This document shows, piece after piece, positions 43,993-51,289 of a stretch of DNA of 64,000 nt. Source of the DNA: JBDGYW01 sp964518955. GTDB taxonomy: Bacteria > Gemmatimonadota > Gemmatimonadetes > Gemmatimonadales > GWC2-71-9. Location of the stretch: the NCBI GenBank assembly GCA_964518955.1, contig CAZFHS010000037.1, forward strand, positions 3,163-67,162, given 5' to 3'. Position 1 is the stretch's first letter; every line of letters starts with the position of its first letter. The translations under genes were made by a program, and so were the position numbers. Below the pieces are notes generated by a model. The model was given only the letters and a program-made list of their open reading frames with translations. It was not told the DNA's origin and did no database searches.

Positions 43993-45171
43993 ATGAATTC
44001 ACAACAGCACATCTTCTCGTCTGAATCCGTGACGGAAGGCCATCCGGACAAGATGGCCGACCAGATTTCCGATGGTATTCTGGACGTGATCATCGCCGAA
44101 GACCCGACAGCGCGTGTTGCGTGCGAGGCTCTTCTCACGACTGGAATGGTTGTTCTGGCCGGCGAGATCACGACCACGACACACTTCAACGTTCCGCAAA
44201 TCGTGCGCGGGATCGTGAAAGATATCGGATACACGGATGCGAGCTTCGGGTTTGATTGTGAGACCAGTGCAGTACTGGCTGCAATTGGCGGACAGTCGTT
44301 GGATATTGCGCAAGGCGTCGACACTGGTGGAGCGGGCGACCAGGGCATGATGTTCGGTTACGCTACCGACGAAACACCAGATCTCATGCCGATGCCGATC
44401 ACCATTGCGCACCGGCTGACTGAGGGATTGTCTGCTGCGAGAAAATCCGGTGAACTCTCATGGCTCAGGCCCGACGGCAAGAGCCAGGTAGCCGTAGAGT
44501 ATGAGGATCAGAAGCCCAGGGCGGTGAAGGCGGTTGTGCTTTCGACTCAGCACTCCGAAGAGGTCGAGACCGAGCATATCCGCAGTGAGGTTGAGACAAA
44601 GGTGATAAAACCCGTCCTCGACGAGTCTGGTCTCGACTACTCGGGTGTGGTGCTGCACATCAATCCGACCGGGCGGTTTGTCGTCGGCGGCCCGCAGGGT
44701 GATGCGGGGCTCACCGGTCGGAAGATCATCGTCGACACCTACGGTGGTGCCGGGCGTCATGGCGGTGGCTGCTTCAGCGGGAAAGATCCCACCAAGGTCG
44801 ATCGATCGGCGGCGTACGCCGCGCGCTGGGTGGCTAAGAACATCGTTGCCGCCGAACTCGCAAAACGGTGCGAAGTGCAGGTAGCCTACGCAATCGGGGT
44901 CGCCGAGCCCGTGTCTGTAATGGTGGATACATTCGGGACAGGCAAGACCTCAGACGAGTCGCTGGTGCAGGCTATTCGAAAAGTGTTCGACCTCACGCCC
45001 GGCGGGATCATCAACGACCTCGATCTGCGCAAGCCTATCTATAGACCGACGGCTGCATACGGACACTTCGGCCGGAAGTCGGTGGACGCAGAGGCGCACG
45101 GACAACCAGTGAGACTATTCTCTTGGGAAAACCCCACCAAGATCTCGGATTTGCAGAACGAGGTTGGGTGA
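43993..45171 (+). CDS. metK: S-adenosylmethionine synthetase
   Basis: MetK makes S-adenosylmethionine from methionine and ATP. The 392 residues begin SSESVTEGHPDKMADQISD, the methionine/ATP-site motif. They also contain the GAGDQGMMFGYA hexapeptide-region motif, GGPQGDAGLTGRKIIVDTYGG and GGGCFSGKDPTKVDRSAAY. All catalytic signatures are intact. It is followed 41 bases later by ahcY, so synthesis of SAM and removal of its product S-adenosylhomocysteine are encoded side by side. Confidence 0.97.
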   Translation: MNSQQHIFSSESVTEGHPDKMADQISDGILDVIIAEDPTARVACEALLTTGMVVLAGEITTTTHFNVPQIVRGIVKDIGYTDASFGFDCETSAVLAAIGGQSLDIAQGVDTGGAGDQGMMFGYATDETPDLMPMPITIAHRLTEGLSAARKSGELSWLRPDGKSQVAVEYEDQKPRAVKAVVLSTQHSEEVETEHIRSEVETKVIKPVLDESGLDYSGVVLHINPTGRFVVGGPQGDAGLTGRKIIVDTYGGAGRHGGGCFSGKDPTKVDRSAAYAARWVAKNIVAAELAKRCEVQVAYAIGVAEPVSVMVDTFGTGKTSDESLVQAIRKVFDLTPGGIINDLDLRKPIYRPTAAYGHFGRKSVDAEAHGQPVRLFSWENPTKISDLQNEVG

Positions 45172-45192
45172 GCGTTTACCCTTTGATACGAT
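45164..45192 (+). promoter_or_regulatory. Candidate ahcY promoter (TTGGGT / TACGAT)
   Basis: TTGGGT (45164-45169), at the very end of metK, and TACGAT (45187-45192) are 17 bases apart. The -10 is identical to that of asnS. The predicted transcript starts near 45199, leaving a leader of about 14 bases with an AAGGTGG ribosome-binding sequence. Confidence 0.45.
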
Positions 45193-45212
45193 GAGCAAGG
45201 TGGACTCCAGCA

Positions 45213-46691
45213 ATGACCACAACAGCAGCTGAAACGAAACAAAACGTCAAAAAGACTCTCGAGTACAAAGTAAAAGACCTCGAACTCGCCGAGTGGGGCC
45301 GCAAGGAAATCGATCTGGCGCAGCACGAAATGCCTGGTCTGATGGCACTTCGGGAACGTTACGCCCAGACCAAGCCCCTCCAAGGTTCGAAGATCATGGG
45401 CAGCCTGCACATGACGGTGCAGACCGCCGTACTCATCGAGACGCTAACGGAGTTGGGTGCAGATGTCCGCTGGGTGAGCTGTAACATTTTTTCCACTCAG
45501 GACCATGCAGCGGCCGCGGTCGTAGTCGGACCCAATGGAACCATCGCTGAGCCTAACGGCACACCGGTGTTCGCGTGGAAGGGTGAGACGCTCGAGGAGT
45601 ATTGGCGTTGCACCGATCGCGCCCTGATGTGGCCTGACGGCTCCGGGCCCGATTTGATCGTAGACGACGGTGGCGACGCCACCCTCATGGTGCACAAGGG
45701 TGCGGAGTTCGAGCGCGCAGGTGCCGTGCCCGAGTTCGATACCGACAAGGAGCCAGAAGAGTGGGGAGTCATACTCGAGCGGCTGCGTGGCGAACTCGAG
45801 AAGTCGCCTACGAGGTGGAGCAAGGTTGCGTCGAGTATCCGTGGCGTAAGTGAAGAGACGACCACCGGAGTGCATCGCCTTTATCAGATGGAGAATGACG
45901 GCTCTCTGCTGTTTCCGGCGATCAACGTCAACGACTCTGTCACCAAGAGCAAGTTCGACAATATCTACGGTTGCAGGCATTCGGTTATCGACGGGCTGAA
46001 CCGCGCTTCCGACGTGATGATTGGCGGCAAGGTAGCGGTCGTATGCGGGTACGGTGAGGTTGGTAAGGGTTGCGCGCAGGCGCTTCGCGGTCAGGGATGC
46101 CGCGTCATCGTAACTGAGATCGATCCGATCGTGGCTCTCCAAGCAGCGATGGAGGGTTTTCAAGTCAGCACACTGGAAGACGTCGTAGGAACCGCGGACT
46201 TTTTCGTAACGGCCACGGGGAACTTCAACGTACTCACCGCCGAACACATGTCACGCATGAAAGACAAAGCGGTAGTGGGCAACATCGGTCACTTCGACAA
46301 CGAGATCGACATGGCCGGGATGGCGAAGATTCCCGGCATCGAGAAGCGCAACGTCAAGCCACAGTACGACGAGTGGGTTTTCCCCGACGGACACAGCGTT
46401 CTGGTGCTTGCCGAAGGGCGACTGCTGAACCTCGGCTGCGCCACCGGACATCCGAGTTTTGTGATGTCTGCGTCGTTCACAAATCAGGTGCTGGCGCAAA
46501 TCGAGCTCTGGCAGAACACGGAAAAGTATGAGAAAAAGGTCTACATGCTGCCCAAAGTCCTCGATGAGGAGGTGGCCAGGCTGCACCTCGGACAGCTGGG
46601 CGTGATTCTGACTGTGCTCACACAGGAACAGGCAGATTACATCGGAGTGCCAGTCGAGGGGCCTTACAAGCCGGACCACTATAGGTACTAG
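45213..46691 (+). CDS. ahcY: Adenosylhomocysteinase (SAH hydrolase)
   Basis: AhcY hydrolyses S-adenosylhomocysteine to homocysteine and adenosine, relieving product inhibition of methyltransferases. The 492-residue product contains the substrate-domain segment GSLHMTVQTAVLIETLTELGA, VRWVSCNIFSTQDHAAAA and the NAD-binding GxGxxG in VVCGYGEVGKGCAQAL. The C-terminal KPDHYRY, which reaches into the neighbouring subunit, is conserved. It carries the long internal insertion typical of bacterial forms. A BFN-domain gene follows after 14 bases. Confidence 0.97.
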   Translation: MTTTAAETKQNVKKTLEYKVKDLELAEWGRKEIDLAQHEMPGLMALRERYAQTKPLQGSKIMGSLHMTVQTAVLIETLTELGADVRWVSCNIFSTQDHAAAAVVVGPNGTIAEPNGTPVFAWKGETLEEYWRCTDRALMWPDGSGPDLIVDDGGDATLMVHKGAEFERAGAVPEFDTDKEPEEWGVILERLRGELEKSPTRWSKVASSIRGVSEETTTGVHRLYQMENDGSLLFPAINVNDSVTKSKFDNIYGCRHSVIDGLNRASDVMIGGKVAVVCGYGEVGKGCAQALRGQGCRVIVTEIDPIVALQAAMEGFQVSTLEDVVGTADFFVTATGNFNVLTAEHMSRMKDKAVVGNIGHFDNEIDMAGMAKIPGIEKRNVKPQYDEWVFPDGHSVLVLAEGRLLNLGCATGHPSFVMSASFTNQVLAQIELWQNTEKYEKKVYMLPKVLDEEVARLHLGQLGVILTVLTQEQADYIGVPVEGPYKPDHYRY

Positions 46692-46705
46692 CGGGTAATG
46701 ACCGC

Positions 46706-47218
46706 ATGAGCGATAACGAAATGCTTGAAGTCAAAGTCGTACACCTAGGGCTGGATCGGTCCAGCAACACTCCCGTGGTCATCCTGCAAGAGAAAGAGGG
46801 CGAGCGTGTGCTGCCCATCTGGATCGGACCTTCTGAAGCCAGTGCCATAGCGATGGAACTCGCGGGTGTGAAATTTTCCCGACCGCTCACTCACGATCTC
46901 GTCAAACAGGTCATCAAGGGACTGGGCGGCAAGTTGAGCCGCATATCGATTACGAAGGTCCAGGAGAACACATACTTCGCGGAGATGGAAGTCCAACAAG
47001 GCGACAACGTCGTGCGAATTGATGCGCGTCCTTCCGACAGCATAGCGGTGGCTCTCAGGTTCGGTGCGCCGATATTTACGCAGGAAGATCTGCTCGGTGT
47101 GAGTTCGATCGACCTCGTGGAACCGGGCCCGGGTGAACCGGAGGGGCTAGACGCTGATTCACTGAAGTCGTACTTGGAGAAACTCGATCCTGAAGATTTC
47201 GGCAAGTTCGTTCCTTAG
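46706..47218 (+). CDS. Bifunctional nuclease (BFN/DUF151) domain protein
   Basis: The 170-residue protein is a single BFN (DUF151) domain: VVILQEKEGERVLPIWIGPSEASAIAMEL, RPLTHDLVKQVIKGLGG, and IDARPSDSIAVALRFGAPIF. Members of this family have reported nuclease activity in plants, while the bacterial role is unclear. A charged C-terminal tail of about 30 residues follows. The gene's 3' end probably holds the ribosome-binding site and start of the next gene. Confidence 0.88.
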   Translation: MSDNEMLEVKVVHLGLDRSSNTPVVILQEKEGERVLPIWIGPSEASAIAMELAGVKFSRPLTHDLVKQVIKGLGGKLSRISITKVQENTYFAEMEVQQGDNVVRIDARPSDSIAVALRFGAPIFTQEDLLGVSSIDLVEPGPGEPEGLDADSLKSYLEKLDPEDFGKFVP

Positions 47219-48173
47219 GCTGATTCTATCGGTCTCCCTAGCCCTGGGCTTCCCCGTTTCGGTGGATGCCCAGGGTTCTCGTTTGAGCGGGCATGTGTAT
47301 CACGTGACTGGCGACGACTCAGTGGGCCTGTCCGGTCGCCGAGTAATGCTCCATGAAGTGCGAGGGCCGGAAGGTGCCACTCTCGATTCGACCCGCACCG
47401 ACCGATCCGGTAGCTACCTGTTCTCCATTCCCGCTCCCGATACGAGCGCTCGTTATGCGGTGAGTGTCGAATACGACGACATTGGATACTTCTCGAGCGC
47501 GGTGCCGCTGATGCCCGGAGGTGCGGAGACAGTTCCAACGATAGTCGTCTACGACACCTCCTTTTCGGACCCCGCCATCGTGCTGCACGAGCGGCACATA
47601 ATCGTTCGCAACAAAGACGTTGATGGCACTCGGCAGATCATCGAATTGCTCACCCTGAGCAACGGCGGGCGCCTCACGCGCATTGCGGCCGACACCTCGA
47701 ACCCGGTTTGGCAGGGTGTCCTTCCAGCGGGTGCAACCCAGCTCGCGATTGGTGAGAGTGAAGTCGGAGCCGGAGCGGTGTACGGTCGGGCAGGCCAGCT
47801 CGCGATAGCCGCTCCGATCCCACCTGGTGAGAAACAGCTGTTGTTCAGCTACGTCGTTCCCCCAACCAACGACCGGTTGCAGTTTCCGATTGATCAGCCC
47901 ATCGTTCGATTCACTATTTCTCTCGAAGACACGACCGCGGCAGCCAGCGGTGGCGCCGTGGTGCTCTATGGAGTCGAGCAGGTTGGCGGCACCGTTTTCA
48001 AGAGATACGACGCCGGTAACCTCGCCGCGACAACGACGATATCGGTGCAATTCCAAACGGCACTCATCACGGTCGACCTTCTGAAGATCGTGCTCGTTGC
48101 CGCATTTGTATTTGTACTCGCCGGTACTCTCACATGGTATCTGAAAAAACAGCAGCCAAAAACGGCACCCTAG
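47190..48173 (+). CDS. Exported protein with carboxypeptidase-regulatory-like domain and C-terminal membrane anchor; probable CTG start
   Basis: The frame is recognisable from GTG 47262, but this start would omit a clear signal peptide encoded just upstream. From CTG 47190 the protein begins with a Lys-containing n-region, a hydrophobic core and an AQ cleavage site (FLRLILSVSLALG through VSVDAQ). GGAG at 47176-47179 lies 10 bases before this CTG. No ATG, GTG or TTG is available in frame upstream of 47262 before the stop at 47163. The mature part starts with a Cna-B/carboxypeptidase-regulatory-like beta domain (LSGHVYHVTG to YAVSVEYDD). It ends in a transmembrane helix near 300 followed by KKQQPK. 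The function is not known. The start overlaps the BFN gene by 29 bases. Confidence 0.6.
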   Translation: MKISASSFLRLILSVSLALGFPVSVDAQGSRLSGHVYHVTGDDSVGLSGRRVMLHEVRGPEGATLDSTRTDRSGSYLFSIPAPDTSARYAVSVEYDDIGYFSSAVPLMPGGAETVPTIVVYDTSFSDPAIVLHERHIIVRNKDVDGTRQIIELLTLSNGGRLTRIAADTSNPVWQGVLPAGATQLAIGESEVGAGAVYGRAGQLAIAAPIPPGEKQLLFSYVVPPTNDRLQFPIDQPIVRFTISLEDTTAAASGGAVVLYGVEQVGGTVFKRYDAGNLAATTTISVQFQTALITVDLLKIVLVAAFVFVLAGTLTWYLKKQQPKTAP

Positions 48174-48235
48174 CGCGCACGCGAACGCCGACATAGGTTC
48201 TGTTTAGCTGTCGATGGCATTGTGCTTTGGACAGC

Positions 48236-48376
48236 TAGCGAGTGCGGTGCACGGAAGCCGGTGAGAATCCGGCGCGGCCCCGCCACTGTGAAGGGCAAGC
48301 AGGTCGGCTCAATCGCCACTGGGAAACTGGGAAGGCGAGCCGACGCCCTAAGCCAGGAGACGTACCCGCTCGCACC
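48236..48376 (+). promoter_or_regulatory. Cobalamin (B12) riboswitch aptamer
   Basis: The segment shows the conserved cobalamin aptamer core: GAAGCCGGTGAGAATCCGG followed by GCCCCGCCACTGT-type sequence at 48253-48288, and GCCAGGAGAC at 48352-48361. GCGAG (48238-48242) can pair with CTCGC (48369-48373) to close the P1 helix. It stands directly upstream of btuF-btuC-btuD-btuB, so adenosylcobalamin-type ligands should repress cobalamin uptake. Confidence 0.93.
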
Positions 48377-48377
48377 A

Positions 48378-48427
48378 CTAGTCAGTCCCTCGCGGGAGGG
48401 ATGGTGGAGCGTGTGGTAACCGACTAG
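48378..48427 (+). promoter_or_regulatory. Alternative stem of the riboswitch expression platform
   Basis: CTAGTC (48378-48383) pairs with GACTAG (48422-48427), enclosing a further hairpin TCCCTC/GAGGGA. This lies between aptamer and terminator and could be the P13-type regulatory stem. Assignment is by complementarity only. Confidence 0.45.
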
Positions 48428-48485
48428 CCGCTCACCGCCTTCCTCCGGGGAAGGGCCTTTCGCAGAAAGGGTGAGCGGATTTTTG
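48428..48485 (+). terminator. Riboswitch-controlled intrinsic terminator upstream of btuF
   Basis: CCGCTCACC (48428-48436) pairs with GGTGAGCGG (48470-48478) and is followed by ATTTTTG. Two smaller hairpins lie inside (CCTTCC/GGAAGG at 48438-48454 and CCTTTC/GAAAGG at 48456-48470), so the full structure is branched. The downstream arm contains the GTG proposed as the btuF start, so the same stem could also hide the start codon. Confidence 0.7.
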
Positions 48486-49364
48486 TTGCCCAGACTCTTA
48501 GCTGTTGCGCTGTTGACTGCCGCGCTTTCGGCCTGCGGCTCTGACGTTGGAGAAACAACCACCGCACAGGTTGTCGACGATGACGGGCGTCCGGTCGATC
48601 TATCCAGGTCTGTCACACGCATCGTATCGCTCGCTCCATCCGTGACGGAGATTCTTTTCACTCTGGGAGTGGGTGACAGAGTCGTAGGGCGCACGCGGTG
48701 GTGTGATGCTCCCCCAGCAGCGCTAGAGGTGACGAGCGTGGGGGACGGGCTGGAACCGAACGTCGAAGTGATACTCGCCCAGAATCCCGACCTCGTCGTC
48801 TTCTACTCGGCGGCTTCCAACGAGCCGGCGATCGAACAACTCGAGAGCCTCGGCATCAATACGGTCAGTGTTCGCACCGACAGGCTTGCCGATCTCGTGC
48901 GCGCCACCAGGCTGTTGGGGCAGGTGACCGGCACAACCAAATTGGCAGATTCGTTGGTGACGGCATTCGAGCAGTCCGTCGCCGAGTTGGAGGCGTCGAA
49001 GCCGACAAACTTTGTTCCAAACGTGTTGATCCTCACATGGGACAACCCGCCCATCATCATTGCGGCCGCGAGTTTCCTCAATGAAATCGTCGAGCTGGCC
49101 GGCGCGCGCAACGTTTTCGACGATGTGGACAGGCCGTCGCTCAGGGTGAGCATCGAGGCGATTGTCGAGCGCGACCCTGAGCTCGTGCTGGTTACGTCCG
49201 ACTCATCTCTCACGAATAGGGTAGACCGGGCGGAATGGCGTGCGGTACCAGCCATTCGAGACCATCGGTTCTTCCTGGTGATGGGTAACGAATACAGCAG
49301 GCCGTCGTTCAGGGCGCTCAGCGCAATAAGAAGATTGCGCCGAGCGCTCGAGGAGTGGCGCTAG
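48471..49364 (+). CDS. btuF: Cobalamin-binding lipoprotein/periplasmic protein BtuF
   Basis: BtuF delivers cobalamin to the BtuCD transporter. The protein of up to 297 residues has a lipoprotein signal ending in LSAC (Cys22) and a type III periplasmic-binding fold beginning TRIVSLAPSVTEILFTLGVGDRVVGRTRWCD, the BtuF/TroA pattern. The start is uncertain: GTG 48471 is inside the terminator stem, and TTG 48483 or 48486, just after it, would still leave a complete signal peptide. It is the first gene of the btuFCDB operon under the B12 riboswitch. Confidence 0.88.
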   Translation: MSGFLLPRLLAVALLTAALSACGSDVGETTTAQVVDDDGRPVDLSRSVTRIVSLAPSVTEILFTLGVGDRVVGRTRWCDAPPAALEVTSVGDGLEPNVEVILAQNPDLVVFYSAASNEPAIEQLESLGINTVSVRTDRLADLVRATRLLGQVTGTTKLADSLVTAFEQSVAELEASKPTNFVPNVLILTWDNPPIIIAAASFLNEIVELAGARNVFDDVDRPSLRVSIEAIVERDPELVLVTSDSSLTNRVDRAEWRAVPAIRDHRFFLVMGNEYSRPSFRALSAIRRLRRALEEWR

Positions 49365-50335
49365 TGGTTCGTTGGGGCGCTCTCGTCACGATCTCGCTCG
49401 TTACGATCGCGATCGGCCTTGTAACCGGTCCGGCCGACGTTTCGATGTCCGCCGTATGGGGTGCGTTGATCGGCAGCGGAGACGCGACCGCTGCCGTCAT
49501 CGTACGTGAGCTGAGATTGCCACGTGCATTGCTCGCATTCCTGGTCGGAGGCAGTCTCGCGTTGACTGGCGCTGCCCTCCAGGCTTTGGTCAGAAACCCG
49601 CTGGCCGATCCCTACCTGCTCGGTCTTTCGGGTGGGGCAGGACTGGGAGCTGTAGCCGCGATAATGCTCGAATTCGGAAGCGCGTGGTCGGTGCCGATCG
49701 CCGCGCTCGCAGGGGCCCTGCTCGCGATAATCCTGGTCTATCGTCTAGCCATTGTGAGTGGAGCCGTACTCGATACACGCATTCTGCTTTTGGCAGGCGT
49801 CGTGGTCGGGGCATTTGCATCATCGCTCATGGGCGCGATTATCGCGCTGTCACCGGCACAGCAGGTACGGAACGCCTTCCTCTGGATCCTGGGTGGTTTC
49901 GACGGAGCGTCGTGGCAGGCGCTAGCCATTTTTTCGGCATACGCTGTGGTGCCGATTGCCGTCATCTATCGGTACAACCGGCCCCTCGACCTGATGGCGT
50001 TGGGAGAAGAACCGGCGCAGTTTCTCGGTGCCGACATTGAGAGGCTGAAACGCATTCTCTACATCTCTGCCTCTCTGCTCACAGCCGCAGCTGTCTCAGT
50101 CTCAGGCGTCATAGGGTTCGTGGGCCTTGTGGTTCCCCATGCCATCAGGCTGGTATGGGGCCATCTACACAGGAGCTTGTTGCCCGCAGCGTTCCTTCTG
50201 GGCGGCACCCTGCTGGTTCTAGCGGATGCAATCGCGCGCACGGCATTCGCTCCGCTCACTCTGCCGGTGGGTGTGGTTACCGCCCTAATCGGAGTTCCGG
50301 TCTTTGTCGTCTTGGTGAGAAAATGGGCGACGTAA
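49364..50335 (+). CDS. btuC: Cobalamin ABC transporter permease BtuC (FecCD family)
   Basis: BtuC is the FecCD-type permease with about ten transmembrane helices. The 323-residue product contains LRLPRALLAFLVGGSLALTGAALQALVRNPLADPYLLGLSGGA, the diagnostic helix pair. VSGVIGFVGLVVPHAIRLVWG contains the EAA-like loop that contacts BtuD. I prefer GTG 49364, which overlaps the btuF TAG and has AGGAG 8 bases upstream; GTG 49355 is an alternative. The gene overlaps btuD by 13 bases. Confidence 0.92.
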   Translation: MVRWGALVTISLVTIAIGLVTGPADVSMSAVWGALIGSGDATAAVIVRELRLPRALLAFLVGGSLALTGAALQALVRNPLADPYLLGLSGGAGLGAVAAIMLEFGSAWSVPIAALAGALLAIILVYRLAIVSGAVLDTRILLLAGVVVGAFASSLMGAIIALSPAQQVRNAFLWILGGFDGASWQALAIFSAYAVVPIAVIYRYNRPLDLMALGEEPAQFLGADIERLKRILYISASLLTAAAVSVSGVIGFVGLVVPHAIRLVWGHLHRSLLPAAFLLGGTLLVLADAIARTAFAPLTLPVGVVTALIGVPVFVVLVRKWAT

Positions 50336-51255
50336 TTTTCGAAGCGCGTGCCGCCTCCTATACGTACGATCGCGCGAGTGCGACTCCTGCCGTTCGTGAT
50401 GTAGATCTCACCGTATCCACTAGTGAGTTGGTTGGAATAGTGGGTCCCAATGGCAGCGGCAAAACGACACTGCTGAGACTCTTGCTTGGAGCGATTGCGC
50501 CGAGTGCGGGGCAAACACTGGCGTTTGGCTCTCCTGCATCTCAGTGGCGGCGACGAGAGTTGGCGCGACTCGTCGGTGTCGTGTCGCAACGCGAGGAGCC
50601 TGCATTTCCTCTGCGCGTCAAACAGGCCGTGCTGTTCGGTCGCTACCCGCACATGGGAGCGCTGGGTGCGCCTTCGAGTGAAGACATGGCTGCCGTGGAA
50701 CAAGCGCTAGTGAGATGTGACGTAGCGAACCTCAGCCACCGCTGGGTGGCAACCCTATCCGGGGGCGAGTGGCAACGAGTGCGCATCGCACGGGCGTTGG
50801 CCCAGAACCCACGCGCACTGGTTCTCGATGAGGGGACCGCGAGTCTCGACATACGGCACGAGATGGAAGTGTTCGAATTGGTCTCCGAGCTCGTGCACGA
50901 GGGGCATCTCGCCGGGCTGTTGGTGACCCACCATGTGAACCTGGCGGCGCGGTTCGTCGATCGGGTCGTGGTGATGGATGCAGGTGCGGCCGTAGCGGTT
51001 GGAAAGCCGACCGAAGTGCTGACGCCAGAAATTTTCGAGAGGGTGTTCGGTTGGCCGGTGGCTTTGGTGGAGTGGAGGGGGATTCCACAGTTTGTGCCTT
51101 TGAGGGTTGAGGAGAAAGGGGAAGGGGGAAGTGGGAGGGGGAGCGTGCAACGTGCAGTGTGCAACGAGCAGCGGGCAACGGGCAGCGAACAGGGTGTAGG
51201 GCATATGCGAAGTGGGGCGGAGCAGGAGGGGAGAGAAAAGGGAGAACAGCGATGA
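50323..51255 (+). CDS. btuD: Cobalamin ABC transporter ATPase BtuD, with repeat-derived C-terminal tail
   Basis: BtuD powers cobalamin import through BtuC. In the 310-residue product Walker A is GPNGSGKTT (about residues 39-47), the signature is LSGGEWQRVRIARAL, and Walker B is ALVLDEG. The H-loop lies in LVTHH. ATG 50323 overlaps btuC; an open frame from 50155 runs inside btuC. The last 50 or so residues, from about EEKGEGGSGRG onward, are encoded by a purine-rich stretch plus GARCARC-type heptads (51110-51200). They do not look like transporter sequence, so the original stop was probably lost when the array formed. Confidence 0.9.
   Translation: MGDVIFEARAASYTYDRASATPAVRDVDLTVSTSELVGIVGPNGSGKTTLLRLLLGAIAPSAGQTLAFGSPASQWRRRELARLVGVVSQREEPAFPLRVKQAVLFGRYPHMGALGAPSSEDMAAVEQALVRCDVANLSHRWVATLSGGEWQRVRIARALAQNPRALVLDEGTASLDIRHEMEVFELVSELVHEGHLAGLLVTHHVNLAARFVDRVVVMDAGAAVAVGKPTEVLTPEIFERVFGWPVALVEWRGIPQFVPLRVEEKGEGGSGRGSVQRAVCNEQRATGSEQGVGHMRSGAEQEGREKGEQR
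51110..51200. repeat. Heptad array inside the 3' end of btuD
   Basis: A purine-rich GGGAAG-type stretch (about 51110-51144) runs into about eight 7-mers of the GTGCAAC/GAGCAGC/GGGCAAC type in exact register (51145-51200). Only left-arm orientation is present. Because 21 bases hold three units, the array is translated with a seven-residue periodicity (for example QRAVCNE, QRATGSE). Confidence 0.75.
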
Positions 51256-51289
51256 CTGAAACCGAAATTCAACAATCGTGGAGCAGAAG

